Source of the DNA: Achromobacter sp. Root83
GTDB lineage: Bacteria; Pseudomonadota; Gammaproteobacteria; Burkholderiales; Burkholderiaceae_B
DNA: 64,000 bases
Assembly (NCBI RefSeq): GCF_001428845.1
Contig: NZ_LMIU01000006.1
Location: 1 to 64,000, forward strand
Direction: 5' to 3'
Both the position numbers and the translations under genes were made by a program. A model generated the notes under the pieces. It was not told where the DNA came from, ran no database searches, and was given only the letters and a program-made list of their open reading frames with translations. Shown here piece by piece: positions 16,585 through 25,398 of this stretch (the first letter of the stretch is position 1; every line of letters begins with the position of its first letter).

Positions 16585-19500
16585 ATGCATTTGCATCTCA
16601 CTCCGATCATGGTCGGCGTACTGGCTGCGGCCGTTCCCTGGTTTCCCGCCGCCGCCCTGGCCGCCGAGCTCGGCCAGATCAACGTTTCGGATCCCGTGGT
16701 CAAGACCACGCTGACCCTGGACAGCGGATCTACCGTCACGCATGCGGGATCCGGGACCGCCGTCAACGTCTCAAGCGTGGGCAACGGGGTCCAGGGAGAC
16801 AGCATCCGCATTACCGCGGGCGGCGCGACGGCCCCCAACACCGTGGCCGTCAGGGCCAGCCTGGGCGGCGCCGTGGACCTGACCAACAGCAGCGTCAGCA
16901 CCCTGGGCGCGGGGCAGGGCGCTCACGCCCTGTACGCGTCGGGCGCCGGCAGCGCCATATCCGCCGTCGATACCGATATCTCCACGCGAGGCTCGGCCTC
17001 CCACGGCGTCTACGTGCTCGACGGAGGCAAGGTCGCCCTCGAAGGCGGCAGCGTCGCCGTCAACGGGATCATCAGCTCCGGCCTCTACGCGTCGGGCGCA
17101 AATTCCCTTATTACCGCCAAATCGCTTGATATCAACGCGCTGGGCAACAACAGCTATGCGGTCAATGTCTACGGTGGCGCCCGCGCCGAACTGATCGACG
17201 TGAACGCAGCGACCTCAACCGGCAACGCCATGACCGTGGGCGGCGCCGGTTCGACGCTGTCGCTCAAGGACACCGACGTGACCTCCAGCGGCGGCATAGG
17301 CGTACGCGTGGACAGCGCGGCGATGACCATGCAGGGAGGTTCCATCGCTTCGGCCGGTGACGCCGTCCTGCTGGCGACCTCGACCGGTTCCCTCGGCAGC
17401 TCCGCCGTCATCCGCGATGCAAGGCTCAGCGCCGCAAACGGCTATGGCGTCAACATCAATGCGCAGGGCTCTTCGGCCACGCTGGAAAATGTGTCCATAT
17501 CCGCCTTGGGAAGCTGGGGGACAGGCGTGTGGCTTCCTTCCGTCGGCACCTCGCTCGTCGCCAGGAATGTCGATATAGATTCCTGGAGCGTGGGCATCGA
17601 CAACCGGGCGGGGCAGGTCTCGATGCAGGGCGGGTCGGTCGAAACACGTGGCGCCAACGCGCACGGGCTCTATGTGTCCCGCGAGTACGGCACCACCGCA
17701 ACCGTGGCCGCCACCGGCACCCGGATCAAGACCGCGGGCGCCGGTTCCGTGGGCGCACTGGTCCGCATGTCGGGCGCCAGCCTCTCGCTGACCAACGCCA
17801 CGGTGGATACCGCCGGCGCGACCGCCTACGGCCTCTTTGCCAGCGGGACCAGCACGGAACTCACGGCGACGGGCTCGGCCATCAATACCCTGGGCGCCGA
17901 CGCGTCCGGCCTGGCCATGAGCAATCGCACGTCGGTCACGCTCGACAGCACGCTGCTGAAGACTCAAGGAAACCGCGCCCATGGGGTCTGGAGCTACGTG
18001 ACCGCCACCGGCATCACCAACAATCTGCTGCTGACCAACGGAACCCGCATCGACACCCAGGACGGTGTCGGGCTGCTCGCCAGCGGGGGGGACCATAATT
18101 TCACGCTGTCGGACACTCAGGCGATGACGCGCACGGGCGGCGACGACAGCGCCGGCGTGTTCCTCCAGACCCGCGCGGTCAACGTCACCAGCGGTGGCGT
18201 CACCACGGTGATCCAGACCGGCCAGGTGCAGGTGGACGCAAGCGGCTCGACCATGACGGGCGATGTCGTGGCCGATAGCGGCACGGTGGATATCCGCCTC
18301 AGGAACGCAAGCGTGCTGACCGGCGCGCTGGTCTCGCGCGCCGGCAACATCGATAGCTTGTCGACCGACAGCGCCAGCATCTGGAATGTGCGGGCCGATT
18401 CCACGCTCGACACGCTGAATAATGCCGGCACGGTGCGGTTCGTTGCGCCGAATGCGCATTCGGGCTTCAAGACGTTGACGGTCAAGGACTATGTGGGCGG
18501 CGGCACGCTGGTCATGAACACCCAGCTCGGCGACGACGCTTCGCCTAGCGACAAACTGGTGATCGACGGGGGATCCGCCTCGGGCTCGACCGGCATGCGC
18601 GTCGTGAACGCGGGCGGGTCCGGCGGTCAGACCACGCGGGGCATCCGCCTGGTGGAGGCGATCAACGGCGGCACGACCGCACCCGACGCCTTTCGCCTGG
18701 ACCCGGGATCGACCGGGTACCGCGCCAGTTCCGATACGGTCGCGCTGAATGGCTATGACTACAGTCTGGCGCGTGGCGGCGCTGGCGGCGCGGCCTCGGA
18801 TTGGTATCTGACGTCCACGTATACGCCCGGCGGCGAAGGCGAACCGGGACCCGAATTGCCGAAATCCCCGGAGCCGGGCGGCTCCACCATCACCAACGTC
18901 TCGCCGGAGAGCGGCGCCTACGTCGGCAACCGGCTGGCGGCGGAACGGATGTTCATGCATGGCCTGCGTGACCGCACGGCGGCCCGGGTTCCTTCTGGCG
19001 CCGGCGCCAAGGTCGGACCGGGCACGGCGCTGTGGATGCGCGCCCAAGGCGGACGAAACAATGACCTGCGCATGACCGAAGGCAAGGTCGAGGTCGACAC
19101 GGACGGCAGCGTCGTCCAGATCGGCGGCGACGTGCTGCAGGCGCCGCTGGGTGAAGACGGGCTTGTCGTTGCCGGCGTGATGGCTGGGTACGGCGATGCC
19201 CGCGTGCGTTCCACCTCGCGCTTGACGCTGCCGGCCCGCAAGGTCAGCGCGGATGCCCGGGGCAAGGTGACCGGCTATGCGGCGGGTGTGTACGCGTCGG
19301 CGTACGCCAATGACGCGACCCGGCTGGGTGCCTACGCGGACACCTGGCTGCAGGTTGGCCGCTACTCCAACGACATCGACAGCGAGCTAGGATCCGCCCG
19401 CTACCGCTCCAACACCTGGACGGCTTCCGTGGAAACGGGATACGCCTTCCAGCCGTTCGCGTCCGATTCGGCTTTGGCCGCCATGGTGGTGGAACCCCAG

Positions 19501-19872
19501 GTTCAACTGGCCTACAGCCAATACGGCGCCAAGGACGCGGTCCTGCCCAGCATGAAACTGGAAAGCGGCAACGCGGGTTCAGTGCATACGCGGGTGGGCG
19601 CGCGCCTCTATCCGCTGGGGAAGGCCGGGGCGGAACCCGCGGTGCATCCCTTTCTTGAGGCCAACTGGCTGCATGGCACCGGCAATCCCCAGGTCGACAT
19701 AGGCTCGGCCACCTTTGGCGCCGAGCCGCTGCGCAATGCGGCCGAACTGAAACTCGGCGCCGAAGGCAGGGTGGGGGAGTCCTTGTACATCACTGGCCAG
19801 GTGTCCGGCCAGATGGGCAGCGGCAATCAGCGCGGGTACGGCGGCATGCTGAACGTGACCTACCGCTGGTAG
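16585..19872 (+). CDS. Autotransporter adhesin (type Va), pertactin-like
   Basis: 1095 residues. A signal peptide (~1-28, ending AALAAELG) leads into a ~720-residue passenger of repeated short beta-helix rungs with a recurring [ST]-x-G-x-x-A-x-G-[VL]-[YW] pattern (e.g. GSASHGVYVLDGG, GIISSGLYASGAN, GANAHGLYVSRE). A Pro/Glu-rich linker (EPGPELPKSPEPGG, ~753) precedes the ~300-residue C-terminal barrel, which ends in Trp as usual (NVTYRW). The passenger would be displayed on the surface; no RGD or protease motif was seen, so adhesion is inference. It is followed by a convergent response regulator gene of a phosphorelay. Confidence 0.92.
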   Translation: MHLHLTPIMVGVLAAAVPWFPAAALAAELGQINVSDPVVKTTLTLDSGSTVTHAGSGTAVNVSSVGNGVQGDSIRITAGGATAPNTVAVRASLGGAVDLTNSSVSTLGAGQGAHALYASGAGSAISAVDTDISTRGSASHGVYVLDGGKVALEGGSVAVNGIISSGLYASGANSLITAKSLDINALGNNSYAVNVYGGARAELIDVNAATSTGNAMTVGGAGSTLSLKDTDVTSSGGIGVRVDSAAMTMQGGSIASAGDAVLLATSTGSLGSSAVIRDARLSAANGYGVNINAQGSSATLENVSISALGSWGTGVWLPSVGTSLVARNVDIDSWSVGIDNRAGQVSMQGGSVETRGANAHGLYVSREYGTTATVAATGTRIKTAGAGSVGALVRMSGASLSLTNATVDTAGATAYGLFASGTSTELTATGSAINTLGADASGLAMSNRTSVTLDSTLLKTQGNRAHGVWSYVTATGITNNLLLTNGTRIDTQDGVGLLASGGDHNFTLSDTQAMTRTGGDDSAGVFLQTRAVNVTSGGVTTVIQTGQVQVDASGSTMTGDVVADSGTVDIRLRNASVLTGALVSRAGNIDSLSTDSASIWNVRADSTLDTLNNAGTVRFVAPNAHSGFKTLTVKDYVGGGTLVMNTQLGDDASPSDKLVIDGGSASGSTGMRVVNAGGSGGQTTRGIRLVEAINGGTTAPDAFRLDPGSTGYRASSDTVALNGYDYSLARGGAGGAASDWYLTSTYTPGGEGEPGPELPKSPEPGGSTITNVSPESGAYVGNRLAAERMFMHGLRDRTAARVPSGAGAKVGPGTALWMRAQGGRNNDLRMTEGKVEVDTDGSVVQIGGDVLQAPLGEDGLVVAGVMAGYGDARVRSTSRLTLPARKVSADARGKVTGYAAGVYASAYANDATRLGAYADTWLQVGRYSNDIDSELGSARYRSNTWTASVETGYAFQPFASDSALAAMVVEPQVQLAYSQYGAKDAVLPSMKLESGNAGSVHTRVGARLYPLGKAGAEPAVHPFLEANWLHGTGNPQVDIGSATFGAEPLRNAAELKLGAEGRVGESLYITGQVSGQMGSGNQRGYGGMLNVTYRW

Positions 19873-19889
19873 GACGCCGCGAAAACCGC

Positions 19890-20558
19890 TCAAGAGAAGC
19901 CTTGCTCGTCCGCATACCTGAGCAATTCGGCGTTGGTCTCGATGTTGAGCTTGCGCATCGCCGATTGCTTCTGCGTTCCGATGGTGGCAACCGAGCGGTG
20001 CAGGCGGCGCGCGATCTCGGTCACGGAGAGGCCCAGTGCAAACAGCCGCACCACTTCAAGCTCTTTCGGAGACAGTCCTTTCGTCCGGTTGCTCCCGCCC
20101 ATCGTCACATCATTGTGGCTGAGGCGCTTGCCAATGCTGGTCGACAGGATAGGCCCCTTTTCGGTCAGCGCGCGGACGCAGATGGCGACGAGATCGTCGA
20201 TGGGTTCTTCCTTGCTGACGATGCCCGCCACACCCACCTGCCGTAGCTGGTTGAGGATCCCGCTGTTCGTGAGCATGGTGAACACGACGATCGGGATCTG
20301 CGGAAACATGCGCTGCAAACGCTCGATGAGCCGTAACCCGTCCTCGTCCGCGGACTCGGACTGCATCGAGAAGTCGGTCACGATAAGGTGGCAGGGGTGT
20401 TTCTGGATTGCCGTAATGAGCTCGAGCCCGGACCGGGCCGTGGCGACCACGCTGAATCCTGGTATCTCGTTGAGCGAATCGGCAAGCGCAAGGGATACGA
20501 CGGGGTGATCATCGGCGACGATAATCCGCACATCCTGATCAGACGGGGGCTTGCTCAT
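19890..20558 (-). CDS. NarL/FixJ-type response regulator (BvgA/RocA1-like)
   Basis: 222 residues. The receiver domain has the acidic pair ADDHP, the phosphoacceptor Asp62 in LIVTDFSM, and a switch Thr in VVFTM. The C-terminal LuxR-type helix-turn-helix reads LSPKELEVVRLFALGLSVTEIARRLHRSVATIGTQKQSAMRKL. I used ATG 20558, which begins just before the receiver; a longer frame is unlikely. It lies at the end of a run of two hybrid kinases and a REC-EAL gene on the same strand, and is convergent with the autotransporter. It is the probable DNA-binding output of the relay. Confidence 0.92.
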   Translation of the reverse strand: MSKPPSDQDVRIIVADDHPVVSLALADSLNEIPGFSVVATARSGLELITAIQKHPCHLIVTDFSMQSESADEDGLRLIERLQRMFPQIPIVVFTMLTNSGILNQLRQVGVAGIVSKEEPIDDLVAICVRALTEKGPILSTSIGKRLSHNDVTMGGSNRTKGLSPKELEVVRLFALGLSVTEIARRLHRSVATIGTQKQSAMRKLNIETNAELLRYADEQGFS

Positions 20559-20894
20559 GGATCGGGCATCCAATATGCAATCAATCGAGCCTGGGGGTTC
20601 CTGATGCTCGTCAATCGGAGCTGTCTGGGGGGCTAAGCTTGTGGTCAACCCCACCAGGCCGGGGGCGCCAGGATTCTCGATACCTCCTGTATTGTTCATT
20701 TTATGTCCAAATTCTACTGGAAAGACTGGGAAGACAGTGCGGTGTATCCGGCCGATGAGCGCCGTTCCGCTCCTCGATGGGCGCAGGCCAACCGTTGAAT
20801 CTAACTTCAACGGGAAAACCAAAGAATAGAAAGATTTCGATAAATGAAGTTACACCCGGCGCCCGCCGGGGGCCATGGAGCGATGGGGGGCTAG
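20559..20894. other. Gap between response regulator and hybrid kinase genes
   Basis: 336 bp without a convincing gene, upstream of the response regulator. It holds an inverted repeat TAACTTCA (20802-20809) / TGAAGTTA (20845-20852) and a GC hairpin CCCGGC-GCCC-GCCGGG (20855-20870) just after the kinase stop. The hairpin could end the kinase transcript, though no clear U-tract follows. The gap implies that the regulator has its own promoter. Confidence 0.4.
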
Positions 20895-23800
20895 TCAGAT
20901 ATCCGCCAGCATGCCGCGCAATGACAGCGCCAGCGCAGCGCCTTCGATACGCGCTTCGGCGTCGAGTCCATCGCTGCGCAGCCTGGCCTCCAGGGCGCCC
21001 AGACGCTGGGTCAACGCCGCCATCTGCATGACCCCGAGGGCGCCGCGCATCCGGTGCAGGGTCTTGGCCAGCAGGCGCTGATCGCCCTTGTCCAAGGCTT
21101 GTTCCATCTCGGCCAGATCGGCCTCCATCGTGGTCAGGAACAAGGCGCGGTACTTGGCGGGTACGGCAGGCGCGGGCGCAGGCGCCCGTTCCACCGGCGC
21201 GCGGACCGGCGCGGCCGCAAGACCGGAGGCGCGCGCGCTCCGGCCCTGAAGATGGCGCCGCAGCGTGCTCAGGCCGATGGGCTTGACCAGCCATGACGTC
21301 ATGCCAGCGGCCAGGCAACGCTCCTCTTCTTCGCGCATGGCGTTGGCCGTAACCCCGATGATCGGGATAGTCGCCCCCATGGCGCGCAATTCGCGCGCGA
21401 GTTCGTAGCCATTCATGCGCGGCATGTTGACGTCGGTCAGCACCACGTCATAAGACGACAGCCCCCAGAACATAAGGGCCTCCGCGCCATCCGAGGACAG
21501 GGTGACCTCGCAGCCCAGCTGCTCGAGCTGGTGCAGCAACGTGGCCTGGTTGATCGGATTGTCTTCCGCCACCAGGATCGACAGACCCAACGGCGCGAAC
21601 GCGCTGATCTCGGCCGGCGGCGTCACCGTCAGTTCGCCTCGGACCGCGCTCAGTATGCCGGCCGCGATATGCTCCACGGTGGGATTGACCTTGATGGTGC
21701 GGGCGGACGGCGGTTTGGCCGCGGCGCTGGCCAGCACATGGTGGCCAGCCCAATCCAGCGCATCGAGATTGCCGTTGTAGAGCACGTCCAGCAGGACTTC
21801 ATCCGCCGTGCCCACGGGCAGGGGACTTTGCGCCGGGCCCGCCTGCGCGCCCCAGCGCCTGAGCCAGAGACAGATGTTCTCGGTAAGCTCGTGATGGGGG
21901 CTGCGGACAAAGACGCAGATATTGCTCAGGTCGGGCACGTTCACGGCCTGTCCGGGCACCACCTGCAGCGGCAGCTCCAATGAAAAGCTGCTGCCCAGCC
22001 CGAGTTCACTGGTCACGCGTATCTCGCTGTCCATCAGCGTGGCCAGGCGCGCGCAAATGGACAGGCCGATGCCGGTGCCCCGCACCGTATGGGAGCTGCT
22101 GTTGATCTGGTAGAAGGGAACGAAGAGCTGGGTCTGCTCCTGCTTTCCGATGCCAATGCCCGTATCGACCACCTGAAGCATGAGGTGCGTCTTGTCGGCA
22201 AGGGCCTTCGACACCGTCAAGCGCACGATCACATGCCCGGAGTCGCTGAACTTGATGGCATTGCTCAGAAGGTTGCTGAGGATTTGCCGGATCCGCGCGG
22301 CATCGCCCGTCATCCATTCCGGCACGGCGACGTCCACGCAGCAAAACAGCAGCAACCCCTTCTGTTCCGCCATCGCGGCGTAGGCGCTGGTGCAGCTTTG
22401 CGCCAGTTCACGCGGGTTGAACTCGGTGGATTCCAGCACGAGCTGGCCGGTTTCGATCTTGGTGATGTCCAGGATGTCGCTGATCAACTGCAGCAGGATC
22501 GCGGATGAACTCTGCATGCGTTCAAGATGCTGGCGCTGTTCGTTATCCAGTTTGGTCAGGCTCATCAGCTCCAGCGTGCCCAGCACGCCGTAGAGCGGTG
22601 TGCGGATCTCGTGGCTCATCGTCGCCAGGAAGGTCGACTTGGCTTCGCTGGCCTTGTCCGCTTCGCGCTTGGCCTCGGCCAGCGTGTGCTCGATGATCGC
22701 GCGGGCGCTGATGTCGGAAAAGGCGCACAGCACCACATCCTGATTGTTGTACCGCGTCGGCGCGTAGGCGACGTAGAGCGGACGGCCATCGGTGGCATGG
22801 AAATTCGCGATCGTGCCGGGCCCCGTCGCGCTCAGCACCTGGCGCAGAAACAGATTGGCTTCCGGCGAGTTCTCCAGTTGGCGGCCGGCTTCCGCTCCCA
22901 GCCATTGCAGGGCCAGGCTGTTTCCAAAGACCACCTCGCCGACCGGCCGGGCCAGCACGCACAGCGCCACCGGCGCGGTCTCGATCAGGGTGCGGCTGAA
23001 TTCCTCTTTTTCGACGATGTCGCGTTGCGCGTCCAGGGCGGGCGCGATCACGCGGCGGCTGTACCACCGCATGGAGACAATTCCCCCGCCCAGGCTCAGC
23101 AGCAACAGCAGGCCCGCAATGACCGGCAGCCAAAGGTTGTCCTGGAAGAAGGCGCCGTAGCTCACCCGGTACACGCCCGTCCATTCGCCCGAGAGATCCG
23201 TAATGCGCAGCACCATGCCATCGGCGGTGTAGCGCAGGCCGTCGCTGGCCAGGGCAGGGCGGGGGCCTTCGCCCAGCAGCACGCCTTCGTCACGGTGCGA
23301 TAGCCAGAATCCGCCATGAATCGGCCTGCGCATGGTCTTTTCGAAGATGTTGATCCGCTGATGATTGAACTGCACGGCGGCATAGACGGCGGACGCCGTG
23401 GCGGGCGCGCTGCTCCACACGGCTTGCGGCATGTCCGCATAGATCAGGCCCAGCATGCTGCCGGGCAGGCCATCGGCCCTGAACCAATGCACGCGTTTGG
23501 AGCCGGTCAGTTCAGTCCCGACCGGAAAGTCCTGGTCGATCAGCCGCTTGCGCACCTCTTGCAGGCGGCGCAGTTCCGCCCGCACGGAATCCGTGACGGC
23601 CAGAAAAGCCTGCGGGCTCAGCAGCTCGTAGCCGGAATGGGCGCCCACCGCGGGGACGCTGAGGCTGATGCTGTCGGCCTGATTGACCAGGAAGATCGTG
23701 GAGGCAGGATAGTAGGACGTCGCCCAGAAGGTCGAATAGAAATCGGCCAGGTAGCCGCCCAGATTCGCCAGCCGGCGGCCCGCCGTCGGACAGTCCGAGG

Positions 23801-24164
23801 GGTCTTCGCACGCCAGCGAAAAGGCCATCTCGGCATTGGTGTTCTGCCCCTCGAAGAGCTGCATCCCAAAGCGTTCCTGCACGTCGGATGAACGCAGGGT
23901 GATCGAGGAAGAGATGTTTTCGGAGGGCAGGGACGCGTTGTGCGAACGCAGCTTGCCCAGGAACTGCTCTTGCGCGTGGATATAACCGACCAGGATCGAG
24001 AAATCGAGTTTCAGGCGGTCGCGTTCCTGCTCGACGATGCGGTTCAAGCCCCAGTAAAGCGCGCCGATCAAGACCAGGGCCAAGGGCAGAATCCCGAACA
24101 GGGCGAAATTCAGCCAGCGTGAGGTGCGCGTGATCCTGGCAAAGGGCGTATCCTGCTGGCGCAT
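20895..24164 (-). CDS. Hybrid sensor kinase with receiver and Hpt domains
   Basis: 1089 residues. TM1 (~17-40) and TM2 (~355-380) bracket a ~310-residue periplasmic sensor. The cytoplasmic part has a PAS-like segment (ETAPVALCVLARPVGEVVFGN), HisKA with His518 (SHEIRTPLYG), HATPase with GIGIGKQEQTQLF and GTGIGLSI, a REC domain with Asp911 (LTDVNMP), and a C-terminal Hpt with His1037 (TLHRMRGALG). This is the full BvgS/EvgS/RocS-type unorthodox phosphorelay, except that the sensor is not a Venus flytrap. The Hpt should pass phosphate to the NarL-type regulator and possibly the REC-EAL protein. The ATG at 24164 lies 11 bp after the REC-EAL stop. Confidence 0.93.
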   Translation of the reverse strand: MRQQDTPFARITRTSRWLNFALFGILPLALVLIGALYWGLNRIVEQERDRLKLDFSILVGYIHAQEQFLGKLRSHNASLPSENISSSITLRSSDVQERFGMQLFEGQNTNAEMAFSLACEDPSDCPTAGRRLANLGGYLADFYSTFWATSYYPASTIFLVNQADSISLSVPAVGAHSGYELLSPQAFLAVTDSVRAELRRLQEVRKRLIDQDFPVGTELTGSKRVHWFRADGLPGSMLGLIYADMPQAVWSSAPATASAVYAAVQFNHQRINIFEKTMRRPIHGGFWLSHRDEGVLLGEGPRPALASDGLRYTADGMVLRITDLSGEWTGVYRVSYGAFFQDNLWLPVIAGLLLLLSLGGGIVSMRWYSRRVIAPALDAQRDIVEKEEFSRTLIETAPVALCVLARPVGEVVFGNSLALQWLGAEAGRQLENSPEANLFLRQVLSATGPGTIANFHATDGRPLYVAYAPTRYNNQDVVLCAFSDISARAIIEHTLAEAKREADKASEAKSTFLATMSHEIRTPLYGVLGTLELMSLTKLDNEQRQHLERMQSSSAILLQLISDILDITKIETGQLVLESTEFNPRELAQSCTSAYAAMAEQKGLLLFCCVDVAVPEWMTGDAARIRQILSNLLSNAIKFSDSGHVIVRLTVSKALADKTHLMLQVVDTGIGIGKQEQTQLFVPFYQINSSSHTVRGTGIGLSICARLATLMDSEIRVTSELGLGSSFSLELPLQVVPGQAVNVPDLSNICVFVRSPHHELTENICLWLRRWGAQAGPAQSPLPVGTADEVLLDVLYNGNLDALDWAGHHVLASAAAKPPSARTIKVNPTVEHIAAGILSAVRGELTVTPPAEISAFAPLGLSILVAEDNPINQATLLHQLEQLGCEVTLSSDGAEALMFWGLSSYDVVLTDVNMPRMNGYELARELRAMGATIPIIGVTANAMREEEERCLAAGMTSWLVKPIGLSTLRRHLQGRSARASGLAAAPVRAPVERAPAPAPAVPAKYRALFLTTMEADLAEMEQALDKGDQRLLAKTLHRMRGALGVMQMAALTQRLGALEARLRSDGLDAEARIEGAALALSLRGMLADI

Positions 24165-24174
24165 TGCGGCTTCT

Positions 24175-25398
24175 CTACAGCAGAGAGGGATCCATGGCAT
24201 GCCGCTCCATGGCAAGCAAATGGCTGAACGCGTCGGTATCGACGGCGGCTGAAATCAAAAAACCCTGCGCGCAGTCGCAGCCGATACGCCGCAGGAATTC
24301 AAGGTCCTTGCTGGTTTCGACACCCTCGGCGGTCACTTGAAGTCCGAGTTGCCGTCCAAGCTGCACCGACGACACAAGCGCGGCGGCCCGGCCTTCGTCG
24401 TTGGCGGCGCCGCTGACGAATGCGCGGTCGATCTTCAGCTCGGTAAAAGGCGTGGATATCAGGCTGTACATGGAGCTATAACCCCTACCAAAGTCATCCT
24501 GCGCCAGGCCGAAGCCCTTTAGCCGCAGCCGGCTGGCGCCCATATAGTATTGGCCTTGTATGGTCGTTGTCTCGTCTTCCAGCAATTCAAAGGAGATTTC
24601 CTGCGCCGCCACGCCCTTGGCCATCACCACGCGTTCAAGCTCGTCGGGGAGGTCGGGATCATCCAGGAGCTGGGTAGGAAGGTTAACCGAAACCGGCATG
24701 CGGTACCCTTGCTGGCGCCAGCGCAGATGCGCGTCCAGGGCGTCTTCCAGCATCCGCAACAGCAAGGAGCGGTCCAGTCCATGCCGGCGCACCGCCGACA
24801 GGAACGACCCCGGCAGCATGAATCCAAAATCGGGGTGCTGCCAGCGCACCAGCGCCTCGGCGCTGACGATCCGCCCGCTTGCCAGGGCTTTCTTGGGCTG
24901 GAACCAGGCGCGCAGCTGTCCTTGTTCCAGGGCATGTTCCAGCACGCCACGGTCGAATACGGTATCGACCTCGGCAGGGAGCAGGGGTTTGGAGGTTTCC
25001 GCACGGCGTTGCCGAAGCTGGCTGGCCAATTGCCGGGCGTGATCGGATGTCAGCGGCTTAGAGAACGTGCCAAGCACCGCAAGCCCCTTTTCCTTGGCCA
25101 TCAGAGCGACGCTGTTCATGATTCGCCGGGGACATGCCGAGACGATCGCCAGCATCGGATTGTGGTGCAGCCTGGCCAGCCTGTCGATGAACTGTACGCC
25201 ATCCATGCCGGCCATGTTCAGGTCCATCAGCACCAGATGGTAGGGCTGCAGGCCCATTTTATCCAGCGCGGCCTCGGCGGACGTGGCCACATCCGCTTCG
25301 GCAAACCCCGCCGACTCCAGCAGATCCGCCAAGTGGACGCATTGGAAAGGGTGGTCGTCCACGATCAGGATTCTGTAGTCGGACAGGTGCTTCATCAT
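24175..25398 (-). CDS. REC-EAL response regulator, c-di-GMP phosphodiesterase (RocR-like)
   Basis: 407 residues. The N-terminal receiver has IVDDHP and phosphoacceptor Asp59 (LVLMDLNMAG). The C-terminal EAL domain keeps the catalytic set: EAL at 181-183 (SAEALVRW), VNLP Asn, FELLED Glu, the DDFGRGYSS loop, the Lys in ELKIDRAF, AEGVET and CAQGFL. Activity on c-di-GMP is therefore expected, with phosphorylation as switch. This is the RocR layout of the Pseudomonas Roc/Sad system. The ATG overlaps the stop of the upstream kinase as ATGA, so the two are translationally coupled. Confidence 0.93.
   Translation of the reverse strand: MMKHLSDYRILIVDDHPFQCVHLADLLESAGFAEADVATSAEAALDKMGLQPYHLVLMDLNMAGMDGVQFIDRLARLHHNPMLAIVSACPRRIMNSVALMAKEKGLAVLGTFSKPLTSDHARQLASQLRQRRAETSKPLLPAEVDTVFDRGVLEHALEQGQLRAWFQPKKALASGRIVSAEALVRWQHPDFGFMLPGSFLSAVRRHGLDRSLLLRMLEDALDAHLRWRQQGYRMPVSVNLPTQLLDDPDLPDELERVVMAKGVAAQEISFELLEDETTTIQGQYYMGASRLRLKGFGLAQDDFGRGYSSMYSLISTPFTELKIDRAFVSGAANDEGRAAALVSSVQLGRQLGLQVTAEGVETSKDLEFLRRIGCDCAQGFLISAAVDTDAFSHLLAMERHAMDPSLL

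Noticed and set aside
17215-19047. Minus-strand frame of about 610 codons opposite the autotransporter
   Set aside because: Product is His/Arg/Gly/Ala-rich without motifs; the plus-strand autotransporter is clear.
20855-20870. GC hairpin after the hybrid kinase as a strong intrinsic terminator
   Set aside because: The stem is good, but what follows on the minus strand is not a run of U, so I list it only within the gap description.
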